A stretch of 64,000 nucleotides of DNA from Hydrogenispora ethanolica (lineage in GTDB: Bacteria > Bacillota > UBA4882 > UBA8346). Below are positions 25,582 to 32,355 of this stretch, piece by piece (the first letter of the stretch is position 1; each line of letters begins with the position of its first letter). Below the pieces are notes generated by a model. That model was not told where the DNA came from. It did no database searches and worked only from the letters and a program-made list of their open reading frames with translations. The stretch is from assembly GCF_004340685.1 (NCBI RefSeq), contig NZ_SLUN01000014.1:62001-126000 (forward strand), in the 5' to 3' direction. Made by a program: the position numbers and the translations under genes.

Positions 25582-27090
25582 ATGTTGATTACGATTGACC
25601 GCCAGAGCGCGGTCCCGGTGTATCTGCAGATCAGCCGCCAGATCGCGGGGATGATTCTGTCCGGGGTGCTTCCGGCCGGATACCGGCTGCCGCCGGAGCG
25701 GAAGCTCGCCGCGCAACTAGGGATCAACCGCAGCACGGTTTTGAATGCGTACCATGAATTGAAGGCCGACGGCTATGTCGACTCCCGGGTGGGGGACGGC
25801 ACGGTGGTGCTGGCGTCGGCGGCCGGGCCGCCCGCCGCGGCCGCGCCGTACCCTTTGGCCTGGCGGCACCTTTTCAGCCAGCAAGCGATCCGGTCTCAGG
25901 GACTGTCGCTCCGGGACCTGATGGCCCTGGCCAGCCGCGACGACGTGATCTCCTTCGCCGCCGGCGTCACCGCGCCCGAACTTTACCCGCTGGAACGCCT
26001 GGGCCGGCTCCAGGCGGAACTGATGCAAGAGTATGGGAGACGGCTTTTCTTGCATACGCCGAGTGAGGGCATATTCAGCTTGCGGGAGAGCATTGGCCGG
26101 CTGCTGGCCGGCCGCGGCATTCAGGCGGAGCCCGATGAGTTGCTGGTGCTCTCCGGCTCGCAACAGGGCCTGGATCTGATCGCCCGGGCCTTTCTGGACC
26201 CCGGCGACGTGGTCTTCGTCGAAGAGACTACCTTTTTTTACGCACTGCAGCTCTTCAAGGCCAGCGGCGCCCGGGTCATCGGCATGCCGATGGACGAGAA
26301 CGGCCTCTCCGTCGATTGGCTGGAATCGGCCCTGACCAAGTTACGGCCCAAATTCATGTATACCCTGCCGACCTTTCAAAACCCGTCCGGATCGGTGCTG
26401 GACCTAAGCCGGCGGCGCAAACTGCTGGACCTGGCCTATCAGTACCAGATCCCCATCGTCGAGGACGATCCTTACGGAGAATTGCGTTATGAGGGGAACC
26501 CCCTGCCATCGCTGAAGGCATTGGACCATCAGGGGTATGTCATTTACCTCAGCACCTTCTCCAAGCTGCTCTTTCCCGGCTTGCGGGTCGGGTGGGCGGC
26601 GGCGCCGGCGCCGGTGATTCGACAGCTCAAGCAGATGAAGCAGCTAATGGACCTGCATGCCAGCAGCCTGCCCCAGTATCTCATCGACCGGCTGTTGCGC
26701 CAGGATTTCCTCCCCGGGCACCTGGATGGCGCGCGCCGTGAATACGCCCGAAGGCTTCAGGTGATGCATGAGGAGCTGAGTGAGCAGGCCGGAGCGGATC
26801 TCGTCTGGCGCAAGCCCCAAGGCGGGCTGTATCTATGGTGCCGCCTGGCCGAGGAGATCAATCCCGTCAAGCTCCAGGTGAAGGCCGCCGAGTATAAAGT
26901 GGCCTTTATTCCGGGGGAGGTTTTTTGCAGCGAACCGCCCTCCGCCGACTTTATCCGGCTGAATTTCACCTTTTGCCACCCGGAGCTGATCCGGGAGGGA
27001 GTCCGGCGGCTGGCGCGGGCTCTGCGTGAGAGCCGCGAGGCGGCAGCGCCGCAAGAACGCACCGGAACCGATATCCAGCCGCTGGTATAG
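25582..27090 (+). CDS. MocR/PdxR-type regulator: GntR DNA-binding domain fused to aminotransferase
   Basis: A 502-aa protein. Residues 1-70 form a GntR winged helix (PVYLQISRQIAGMILSG, LPPERKLAAQLGINRSTVLNAY). The rest is a PLP-dependent fold type I domain with the Schiff-base lysine in YLSTFSKLLFPGLRVGW, the NPSG motif in TFQNPSGSVLDL and EDDPYGELRYEG. Such regulators sense PLP or amino-acid adducts. ATG 25582 is chosen because the GntR domain begins there and AAGGGA precedes it. It is followed at once by azlC and azlD on the same strand, so it probably controls that amino-acid exporter. Confidence 0.94.
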   Translation: MLITIDRQSAVPVYLQISRQIAGMILSGVLPAGYRLPPERKLAAQLGINRSTVLNAYHELKADGYVDSRVGDGTVVLASAAGPPAAAAPYPLAWRHLFSQQAIRSQGLSLRDLMALASRDDVISFAAGVTAPELYPLERLGRLQAELMQEYGRRLFLHTPSEGIFSLRESIGRLLAGRGIQAEPDELLVLSGSQQGLDLIARAFLDPGDVVFVEETTFFYALQLFKASGARVIGMPMDENGLSVDWLESALTKLRPKFMYTLPTFQNPSGSVLDLSRRRKLLDLAYQYQIPIVEDDPYGELRYEGNPLPSLKALDHQGYVIYLSTFSKLLFPGLRVGWAAAPAPVIRQLKQMKQLMDLHASSLPQYLIDRLLRQDFLPGHLDGARREYARRLQVMHEELSEQAGADLVWRKPQGGLYLWCRLAEEINPVKLQVKAAEYKVAFIPGEVFCSEPPSADFIRLNFTFCHPELIREGVRRLARALRESREAAAPQERTGTDIQPLV

Positions 27091-27144
27091 CGGAAACCGG
27101 ACCGGCTCTCGGATCGGGGATGATGAAATGAGGAGGATAGACGG

Positions 27145-27903
27145 ATGGAACGGTTTCAATCATTCTGTCGCGGCTTTGGAAACTCCGTGCCGCTGGGGAT
27201 CTCGGCCTTTTTGTACGGCCTCGCTTACGGCGTCTTGGCCTATCAGGCCCACTTGTCGGCGGGGGTGGCCCTGGCCATGTCGATGCTGATCTTCGCCGGG
27301 GCCTCGCAGCTGACGGCGGTCCAGATGATCGGCTCCGGCATCGACCCGCTGCCGATCGTCGTAACGGTATTCATCATCAATCTCCGCCACTACCTGATGG
27401 CGGCTTCCCTGGCGCCGTATCTGCGGGGGTATCCCCGCGCCGCGCGGATGCTGGGCGCCTTTTTCCTGACCGACGAGAGCTATGCGGCCACTTACTCCCA
27501 TTTTCAAACGCAGCGGCCCACGATCCAGTATTTTTTGGGCAGCGGGATCTGCCTCTTCTGCTTCTGGTGCGCGGCGACGCTGGCCGGGTATTACGGCGGC
27601 AACTTCATCCCGGCCCGCTGGAGCTCCATTCTGGATTTCGCCTTTGTCGCCGCCTTCATTGGCATGCTGGTTCCGCTGGTCCGGAATGGGCCGGTGGTGT
27701 TGACGGTCGTGACGGCGGCGCTCGTCTCCGTGCTGGGCAGCATCTATCTGCCAGGAAAATGGTACATCGTGATCGCCGCCCTGATCGCTAGCGCCGTCGG
27801 ATACCTGGCCGAACGGCGCGGCGTTAAGCCGGAGGCTTCCCGGCAAGCAGCGTGCTCGAACACAGACCGGACGGGAGCGGTGGATGAAGCCGGGTGGGGA
27901 TGA
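27145..27903 (+). CDS. azlC: AzlC-family branched-chain amino acid exporter, large subunit
   Basis: A 252-aa inner-membrane protein with several helices. Family features: GNSVPLGISAFLYGLAYGVLA, the pattern MSMLIFAGASQLTAVQM and INLRHYLMAASLAPYL. AzlC works with the small AzlD subunit; known pairs export branched-chain amino acids or analogues such as azaleucine. AGGAGG precedes the start. It follows the MocR gene, and a small GNAT-like gene stands between it and azlD, which are usually adjacent. Confidence 0.93.
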   Translation: MERFQSFCRGFGNSVPLGISAFLYGLAYGVLAYQAHLSAGVALAMSMLIFAGASQLTAVQMIGSGIDPLPIVVTVFIINLRHYLMAASLAPYLRGYPRAARMLGAFFLTDESYAATYSHFQTQRPTIQYFLGSGICLFCFWCAATLAGYYGGNFIPARWSSILDFAFVAAFIGMLVPLVRNGPVVLTVVTAALVSVLGSIYLPGKWYIVIAALIASAVGYLAERRGVKPEASRQAACSNTDRTGAVDEAGWG

Positions 27904-27968
27904 AAGCAATTCATTTCAGGCAACTCATGATGGCAGCGCCGGGAACGGCGGAATGGGGGTGAGATGGT

Positions 27969-28307
27969 ATGAACGAGCGGAAGATCATTTTTCAAGCGGC
28001 CCAGCCCAGGGACAGCGCGGCGATCTGGCGTTTGCTCCACGCCAATAGCCGGGGGTGGGACAAAGAACGGATTGAGGATAATTTGAGCCGGCTTTATCTG
28101 CTTTTTGCCGGGGATAAGCTGCTGGGGGTCCTATGCGGAGAGGGAGGCGCCGGGGAAACCCTGATTCATTGGATCGAGGTCCACCCGCTCTTTCCGGAGC
28201 GAGCCGTCGCCGAAATCATGATCCGCGAGTACCGGGAGATTTATTGGCGGACAGTTCCCCAAACCCTCCGCCGCCTGGAATGCAATCTGGGGACCGGTGG
28301 TCCGTGA
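27969..28307 (+). CDS. Small GNAT-like acetyltransferase
   Basis: A 112-aa protein resembling a compact GNAT fold: IIFQAAQPRDSAAIWRLLH at the start, then a strand FAGDKLLGVLCG and IEVHPLFPERAVAEIMIREY, where the V and following helix fit the acetyl-CoA-binding motif region. It is shorter than the usual 140-170 residues and lacks a clear Q/RxxGxG/A motif, so activity is doubtful. It is placed between azlC and azlD in the same direction. Confidence 0.6.
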   Translation: MNERKIIFQAAQPRDSAAIWRLLHANSRGWDKERIEDNLSRLYLLFAGDKLLGVLCGEGGAGETLIHWIEVHPLFPERAVAEIMIREYREIYWRTVPQTLRRLECNLGTGGP

Positions 28308-28372
28308 GCGGAGCGGTCCGGAAAAACGGCGGCGGGGAATTCCGCCCCAAAAACGTCAGGAGTTGAGTCGAG

Positions 28373-28693
28373 TTGAATCAGGAGATCGTCATCATCATTG
28401 CCGGCGCCGCGCTGGCCACTTATGCCACCCGTTTCCCGCTGCTGGTCTTCGACGGCGCCAAAAAGCTGCCCCCGGGATTCGGCAAGTATTTGAGCTTCAT
28501 CGCTCCGGCGGTGCTGACCGCCTTGATTGCTCCGGCCATCCTGGTGAAGCAGGGAACGGTCCAGTTCAACTGGGCCAATTCTTATCTGCCGGCCGCGTTT
28601 CTGAGTGCGGTGGCCGCTTATTATGGCAAAAACCCGCTCCTGGCAGTGGTGACCGGCGTGGCGTCGGTTGCGCTCCTGGTCTGCCTCGGCTAA
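28373..28693 (+). CDS. azlD: AzlD-family amino acid exporter, small subunit
   Basis: A 106-aa membrane protein with four hydrophobic helices (VIIIAGAALATYATRFPLLV, YLSFIAPAVLTALIAPAIL, LPAAFLSAVAAYY, AVVTGVASVALLVCL). ATYATRFPLL and APAVLTALI are typical of AzlD. It uses a TTG start. It completes the AzlCD transporter that is likely under control of the MocR-type regulator upstream. Confidence 0.9.
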   Translation: MNQEIVIIIAGAALATYATRFPLLVFDGAKKLPPGFGKYLSFIAPAVLTALIAPAILVKQGTVQFNWANSYLPAAFLSAVAAYYGKNPLLAVVTGVASVALLVCLG

Positions 28694-28723
28694 CTCCGGG
28701 CGCAACCGGGCGGCCGGACGGGA

Positions 28724-29245
28724 CTACTTGCGGCCGGCGGCGGGCCGGGCGAAATCGAAGCGGATCAGCGCGGCGGCGAGGGAGATGATGTTAAAAACCT
28801 CGGTCATCATTCCGGGGATGGAGCCGGAGAGCAGATTATACGTGAACCAGCATGGCGGGGAGATCAGCATGATCAGCCGGATCCATTTGGGATCTTTCAT
28901 CCAGAAGCTGATGGTCCCGGCGATCATCCCGGTCATCGGCAATAAGCTGTAATAGCCTTTCCAGGTCCAAACGGTGCTGGCGATATAGGCAGCGATGAAG
29001 AAATACAGCCAGAACCGGCCGCCGCTCCCTTTCTGGTCCTGCTGATAAAAGACGCCGTTGCGGACCGCGCCCAGCAGGTTCATGACCGAGCCGGTGAATG
29101 CCCCCAGCAGAAAGAAGTGGCAGAGGTAGGCGAGGGACGCCAGAATCTGATAGAAGAGAATGCCCTGTTTCTGTTTGTTTTGAAATGAAACGAACGCTAG
29201 AATGAGTCCCACAAAACCAATCCCTTGAATCATCCAGTCCTTCAT
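28724..29245 (-). CDS. YgjV-like inner-membrane protein
   Basis: A 173-aa protein with about five to six membrane helices. IGFVGLILAFVSFQNKQKQG followed by HFFLLGAFTGSVMNLLGAVRN matches the YgjV family, whose function is not established. AGGGAGGAAACCG precedes the ATG. Convergent with azlD. It lies downstream of the ABC importer operon, on the same strand but across a copy of the intergenic repeat. Confidence 0.8.
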   Translation of the reverse strand: MKDWMIQGIGFVGLILAFVSFQNKQKQGILFYQILASLAYLCHFFLLGAFTGSVMNLLGAVRNGVFYQQDQKGSGGRFWLYFFIAAYIASTVWTWKGYYSLLPMTGMIAGTISFWMKDPKWIRLIMLISPPCWFTYNLLSGSIPGMMTEVFNIISLAAALIRFDFARPAAGRK

Positions 29246-29283
29246 CGGTTTCCTCCCTGAAGACCGCGCTTTGTCTTTGTAAA

Positions 29284-29406
29284 AGAGTTATAATAAACCC
29301 GGCTGAAAGCCGGAAGGATCATAACGATTGTTTGAAGCAAGTGATAAAGTCTTTAAAAACTTTTTCCGCTCGAATTGAATTTGAAAGAGACTTTACCTGG
29401 CTTCTA
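29284..29406 (+). repeat. Intergenic repeat family, copy 3 (diverged)
   Basis: The 77-bp core 29284-29360 differs in many bases from copies 1 and 2 but keeps the hairpin: CCGGC/GCCGG around TGAAA replaces CTGTC/GACAG around TGAAG, a set of paired changes. The segment GAAAGAGACTT and TGGCTTCTA at the right edge is shared with copy 2 and overlaps the last codons of the binding-protein gene (minus strand). Confidence 0.7.
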
Positions 29407-30400
29407 AAAACTGCTGCTGCAGCAGGCGCCGCACCGGCGTTGTTTTTTTGATCAGGCCCAGTTCCAGCATGAGCCGTTGCGATTCGTCCCAGGCTTTGGG
29501 GTCGGAACGGCCCAATCCGTGTTGCCGGGTATAATCATTTTCCCACAATTTCAAGGATTCGTACAGCACCTGTTTTTCGATGCGCTGCTGGTCCCGGCCT
29601 AATTCCGGGAGGTATTTCAGGCAGATGGCGAAGGTCTGGTCGGGTTCGTCCAGCGCATAGCGCATGCCTTTCTGCGTGGCTCGGACCATCTTGCGGAGCA
29701 GCTCCGGCGAACGTTTCAATTGGCCTTCCCCGGTGACCAGGCCGTGCCCGACCAGGTTGAGGTAATCCCAGGAAGCGATCACGTTCACCGCTTGACCGGC
29801 GGCGCGCAGCTTCACCGGCTCATTGTTGGCGAAACCGACCACGGCGTCGACTTTGCCCGCGGTCAGCGAGGGAATCTGGGTATATCCCACATCCACCAGC
29901 TGGACCTGGGACTCGGCCACGCCGGCTTTCTTCAGAATGGCCTTGATCGCCAGCAGGTTCGTCCCGTAGAGCGGCAGGCCGATCCGTTTGCCGATCAGGT
30001 CCCGGGGACTCTTGATCCCGGAGTCCGCCTTGGCGACGATGGCCGGCGGAAATTTGGCATAGAGCGTCAATAGATAGCTGACCGGGATCCCTTGGGCCCG
30101 GGCGGTGATCACCTGATCGCCGCCGGCGACCGCCAGATCCAATTGGCCGGCCGCCACCAGCTGCAAGGCGTCGATGTCCATCCGGTAATCGAACTTGACC
30201 TCCAGGCCCTCCTCCCGGAAATAGCCCCGTTCCTGCGCCACGTACCAGGGGGCAAACTGAACGTTGGGAATATAGGTCATGCCGATGGTCAGGGTCCGGG
30301 GGCGCGGCTTCGCCAGCCCCAGGGAAGCGGCTCCGAGGAGCACGGCCAAAAGCAGCATGCCGAGGGCCCATGGGGACGAAAGTTTCTTCATCATTTTCAA
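29393..30400 (-). CDS. ABC transporter substrate-binding protein (NMT1/SsuA-like), probably for flavin
   Basis: A 335-aa periplasmic-type binding protein. Signal sequence WALGMLLLAVLLGAASLGLA, then the NMT1/THI5-like core: TIGMTYIPNVQFAPWYVAQE, GYFREEGLEVKFDY, QLDLAVAGGDQVITARAQG. This family carries thiamine precursors, sulfonates and, as RibY, riboflavin. Third gene of an operon that starts behind an FMN riboswitch, so a riboflavin or flavin-precursor substrate is inferred from that context. The last residues (LEAR) are encoded by the edge of an intergenic repeat. Confidence 0.88.
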   Translation of the reverse strand: MKMMKKLSSPWALGMLLLAVLLGAASLGLAKPRPRTLTIGMTYIPNVQFAPWYVAQERGYFREEGLEVKFDYRMDIDALQLVAAGQLDLAVAGGDQVITARAQGIPVSYLLTLYAKFPPAIVAKADSGIKSPRDLIGKRIGLPLYGTNLLAIKAILKKAGVAESQVQLVDVGYTQIPSLTAGKVDAVVGFANNEPVKLRAAGQAVNVIASWDYLNLVGHGLVTGEGQLKRSPELLRKMVRATQKGMRYALDEPDQTFAICLKYLPELGRDQQRIEKQVLYESLKLWENDYTRQHGLGRSDPKAWDESQRLMLELGLIKKTTPVRRLLQQQFLEAR

Positions 30401-30424
30401 CCTCCACCGTTTCGAGCTATAAGT

Positions 30425-31216
30425 TCAGCGCTGACGCTTCCAGGGCATCAGCCAGTATTCCAATCCGGCCAGCAGCAAGTAGAAACTGATTCCCAGCAGG
30501 GCCAGGATGATCAGGGCCACAAAGATCAGCGGCGTGTCGAACGAGCCGCGGGCGAAATTCACCAGATATCCCAGGCCCTTGCCGGCGCCGGAGAATTCGC
30601 CGACCACCGCGCCGATGACCGAGAGCGTCATCCCCAGCTTCAGACCGCCGAAGAGCACCGGCAGGGCGGAGGGGAACTCCAGCTTCCAGAAGATCTCCCG
30701 CGGCCCGGCCCCCATGATGGTGAGCAGTTCTTTGAGGCGGGGATCGACCTCGCGCAGTCCGATCACGCCATTGGTGAGAATGGGGAAGAAGGCCACCAGG
30801 GCGGCGATGAGCAGCTTCGAAGTGATGCCGAAGCCGAACCAGATCACCAGGAGCGGCGCCAGCGCGACGATGGGGACCGCCTGGATCCCCACGATGTACG
30901 GGGTAAGCAGCTGATCCAGCGCCGGATGGCGCGCCAGCAGGTAGCTGAGGGGCAGCGCGGTCAGCGCCGCCAAGCCGAAACCGCCCAAGGCCTCGCTGAA
31001 GGTCATCAGGAAATGGCCGGCCAGCCGGCCGCCGCGGATGAATTCGAGCAGGCGGCTCCAGACTTCGGCCGGCGCGGGCAGAATGAACGGTTCATAGAAA
31101 CCGGCCAGGAATTGCCAGAAGAGCAGGAAGACCAGTCCTCCGGCGACGGCCGGCCAATAGCTGGAATGCCGCCGCGTCTCCGGCGGCGGGTTGCCGGGTT
31201 TATCGGCCATTGCCAT
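30425..31216 (-). CDS. ABC transporter permease (SsuC/ThiX/RibX-like)
   Basis: A 263-aa permease with six predicted helices. First helix WPAVAGGLVFLLFWQFLAGF; the EAA-type loop is in LTIMGAGPREIFWKLEFPSALP, as in SsuC and TauC proteins. It overlaps the ATPase gene by 17 bp and lies 24 bp before the binding-protein gene. Same FMN-riboswitch-controlled operon, hence probably the membrane part of a flavin importer. Confidence 0.92.
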   Translation of the reverse strand: MAMADKPGNPPPETRRHSSYWPAVAGGLVFLLFWQFLAGFYEPFILPAPAEVWSRLLEFIRGGRLAGHFLMTFSEALGGFGLAALTALPLSYLLARHPALDQLLTPYIVGIQAVPIVALAPLLVIWFGFGITSKLLIAALVAFFPILTNGVIGLREVDPRLKELLTIMGAGPREIFWKLEFPSALPVLFGGLKLGMTLSVIGAVVGEFSGAGKGLGYLVNFARGSFDTPLIFVALIILALLGISFYLLLAGLEYWLMPWKRQR

Positions 31217-32006
31217 GATAATCGCTCCAACCTTGTTCCAAGAGTTCTTGCACCGCTCCGACCAGACTGCCGAAGGCCGGGGTGCCCAAAAGCTTCAGCG
31301 TCCGCTGGGCCGGGAGATCAATGGCGACGCTGCCCAGGATGCGGCCGGGCTTTTCGCCCATGACCACCACCGCCTGGGAGAGGAAGACCGCTTCGAAAAT
31401 ATTGTGGGTCACCATCAAAACAGTGATGCCGGTCCGGCGCTGAATCCGCAGCAGCTCCAAATGGAGCTGGTTGCGGGAGATATCGTCCAGCGCGGCGAAG
31501 GGTTCGTCCAGCAGCAGCAGGCGCGCCTGGCCCACCAGCGCCCGGGCCAGGGCGACCCGCTGGCGCATGCCCCCGGAAAGCTGGTGCGGGTATTTGTCGG
31601 CCACGCCGGTGAGGTTGACCAGGTCCAACGCGGCATAGGCTTTTTGGTCCATGGCCGCCTCGTCGGCCCGGGGGCCGAGTTCCAGCGGCAGGCGGACATT
31701 GGCCAGGACATTCCGCCAGGGGAGCAACGAAGCCTCCTGCGGCACGAAGCTCAGCTGGGACCAGCCGGCGATCTGCCGCTCGCCGAAGACGGTGATGCTC
31801 CCGGAGGTGGGAGTCAGGACGCCGGCGATCAGCCGCAACAGGGTCGATTTGCCGCAGCCGCTGGGACCGACCAGGCTGATGAAATCGCCTTCCCGGACCG
31901 TCAGGTCGACGGCCGCCAATTCGGGGGGCTGGTCGCTCTGGTAAGCCAGGCTGACTTGGTTCACTTCAATAGCTGTTTGAGGCAGTGGAGTCAATTCTGT
32001 CATCAC
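31200..32006 (-). CDS. ABC transporter ATPase (SsuB/TauB-like)
   Basis: A 268-aa ATPase. Walker A GPSGCGKSTLL, Q-loop in LSFVPQEASLLPWRN, signature LSGGMRQRVALARALV, Walker B LLLLDEPFAALD and H-loop VTHNIFEAV are all intact. First gene of the importer operon; the leader upstream (32007-32280) holds an intrinsic terminator and an FMN riboswitch. It powers import of the ligand bound by the NMT1-like protein. Confidence 0.95.
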   Translation of the reverse strand: MMTELTPLPQTAIEVNQVSLAYQSDQPPELAAVDLTVREGDFISLVGPSGCGKSTLLRLIAGVLTPTSGSITVFGERQIAGWSQLSFVPQEASLLPWRNVLANVRLPLELGPRADEAAMDQKAYAALDLVNLTGVADKYPHQLSGGMRQRVALARALVGQARLLLLDEPFAALDDISRNQLHLELLRIQRRTGITVLMVTHNIFEAVFLSQAVVVMGEKPGRILGSVAIDLPAQRTLKLLGTPAFGSLVGAVQELLEQGWSDYHGNGR

Positions 32007-32070
32007 GCACCTGAAAAAATGAGATTATGGCCGGTCCGGCTTTGAGAGGTAACGAAGCCCTCGCAAAAAT

Positions 32071-32101
32071 AAAAACGCCCGAAGCTCGCTTCAGGGCGTT
32101 T
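32071..32101 (-). terminator. Intrinsic terminator of the FMN riboswitch
   Basis: On the minus strand AAACGCCCTGAAGC pairs with GCTTCGGGCGTTT (one bulged base), followed by a run of T interrupted by one A. It lies between the aptamer and the ATPase gene, the place of the expression platform. When FMN is bound the operon should be shut off by this hairpin. Confidence 0.88.
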
Positions 32102-32112
32102 GGTTATCCAAT

Positions 32113-32252
32113 TTGCCTTCTCTCATCCGGACTGTACCGTCGGTTCTGGAATCGCACCAGATCAGCCGTTAGGCTCGTGGACTCGGGGGTTAACCCACTA
32201 CCACCGGTCGGGAATTGGACTCTGCCGCACCCTGCCCTGAAGGAGATATTCA
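32113..32252 (-). promoter_or_regulatory. FMN riboswitch (RFN element)
   Basis: Read on the minus strand the element contains the conserved blocks in order: TCAGGGCAGGGTG, AATTCCC.ACCGGTGGTAGT, a variable stem, CGAGCC, GATCTGGTGCGATTCCAGA, CCGACGGTACAGTCCGGATG and GAGAAGG. These match the RFN consensus almost base for base. FMN binding normally ends transcription or blocks translation of riboflavin synthesis or uptake genes. Here it precedes a three-gene NMT1-type ABC importer, so that importer is very likely for riboflavin or a related flavin. Confidence 0.96.
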
Positions 32253-32278
32253 ATTTGGGTTGCGAATTCTACGAATTC

Positions 32279-32307
32279 ATTGTACTCTCCGGGCGGGCGG
32301 TTGTAAA
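32279..32307 (-). promoter_or_regulatory. Sigma-A-type promoter of the flavin importer operon
   Basis: On the minus strand TTTACA (-35, 32302-32307) and TACAAT (-10, 32279-32284) are separated by exactly 17 bp, about 27 bp upstream of the riboswitch. Confidence 0.8.
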
Positions 32308-32355
32308 GGGGCGCGGCCGGTTTGTTACCTATTTTTGACGATCCGGGACCGCCCC

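Noticed and set aside
30092-31363. 423-codon plus-strand frame opposite the ABC importer
   Set aside because: Shadow of clear permease and binding-protein genes; the product is Gln/Gly-rich without any domain.
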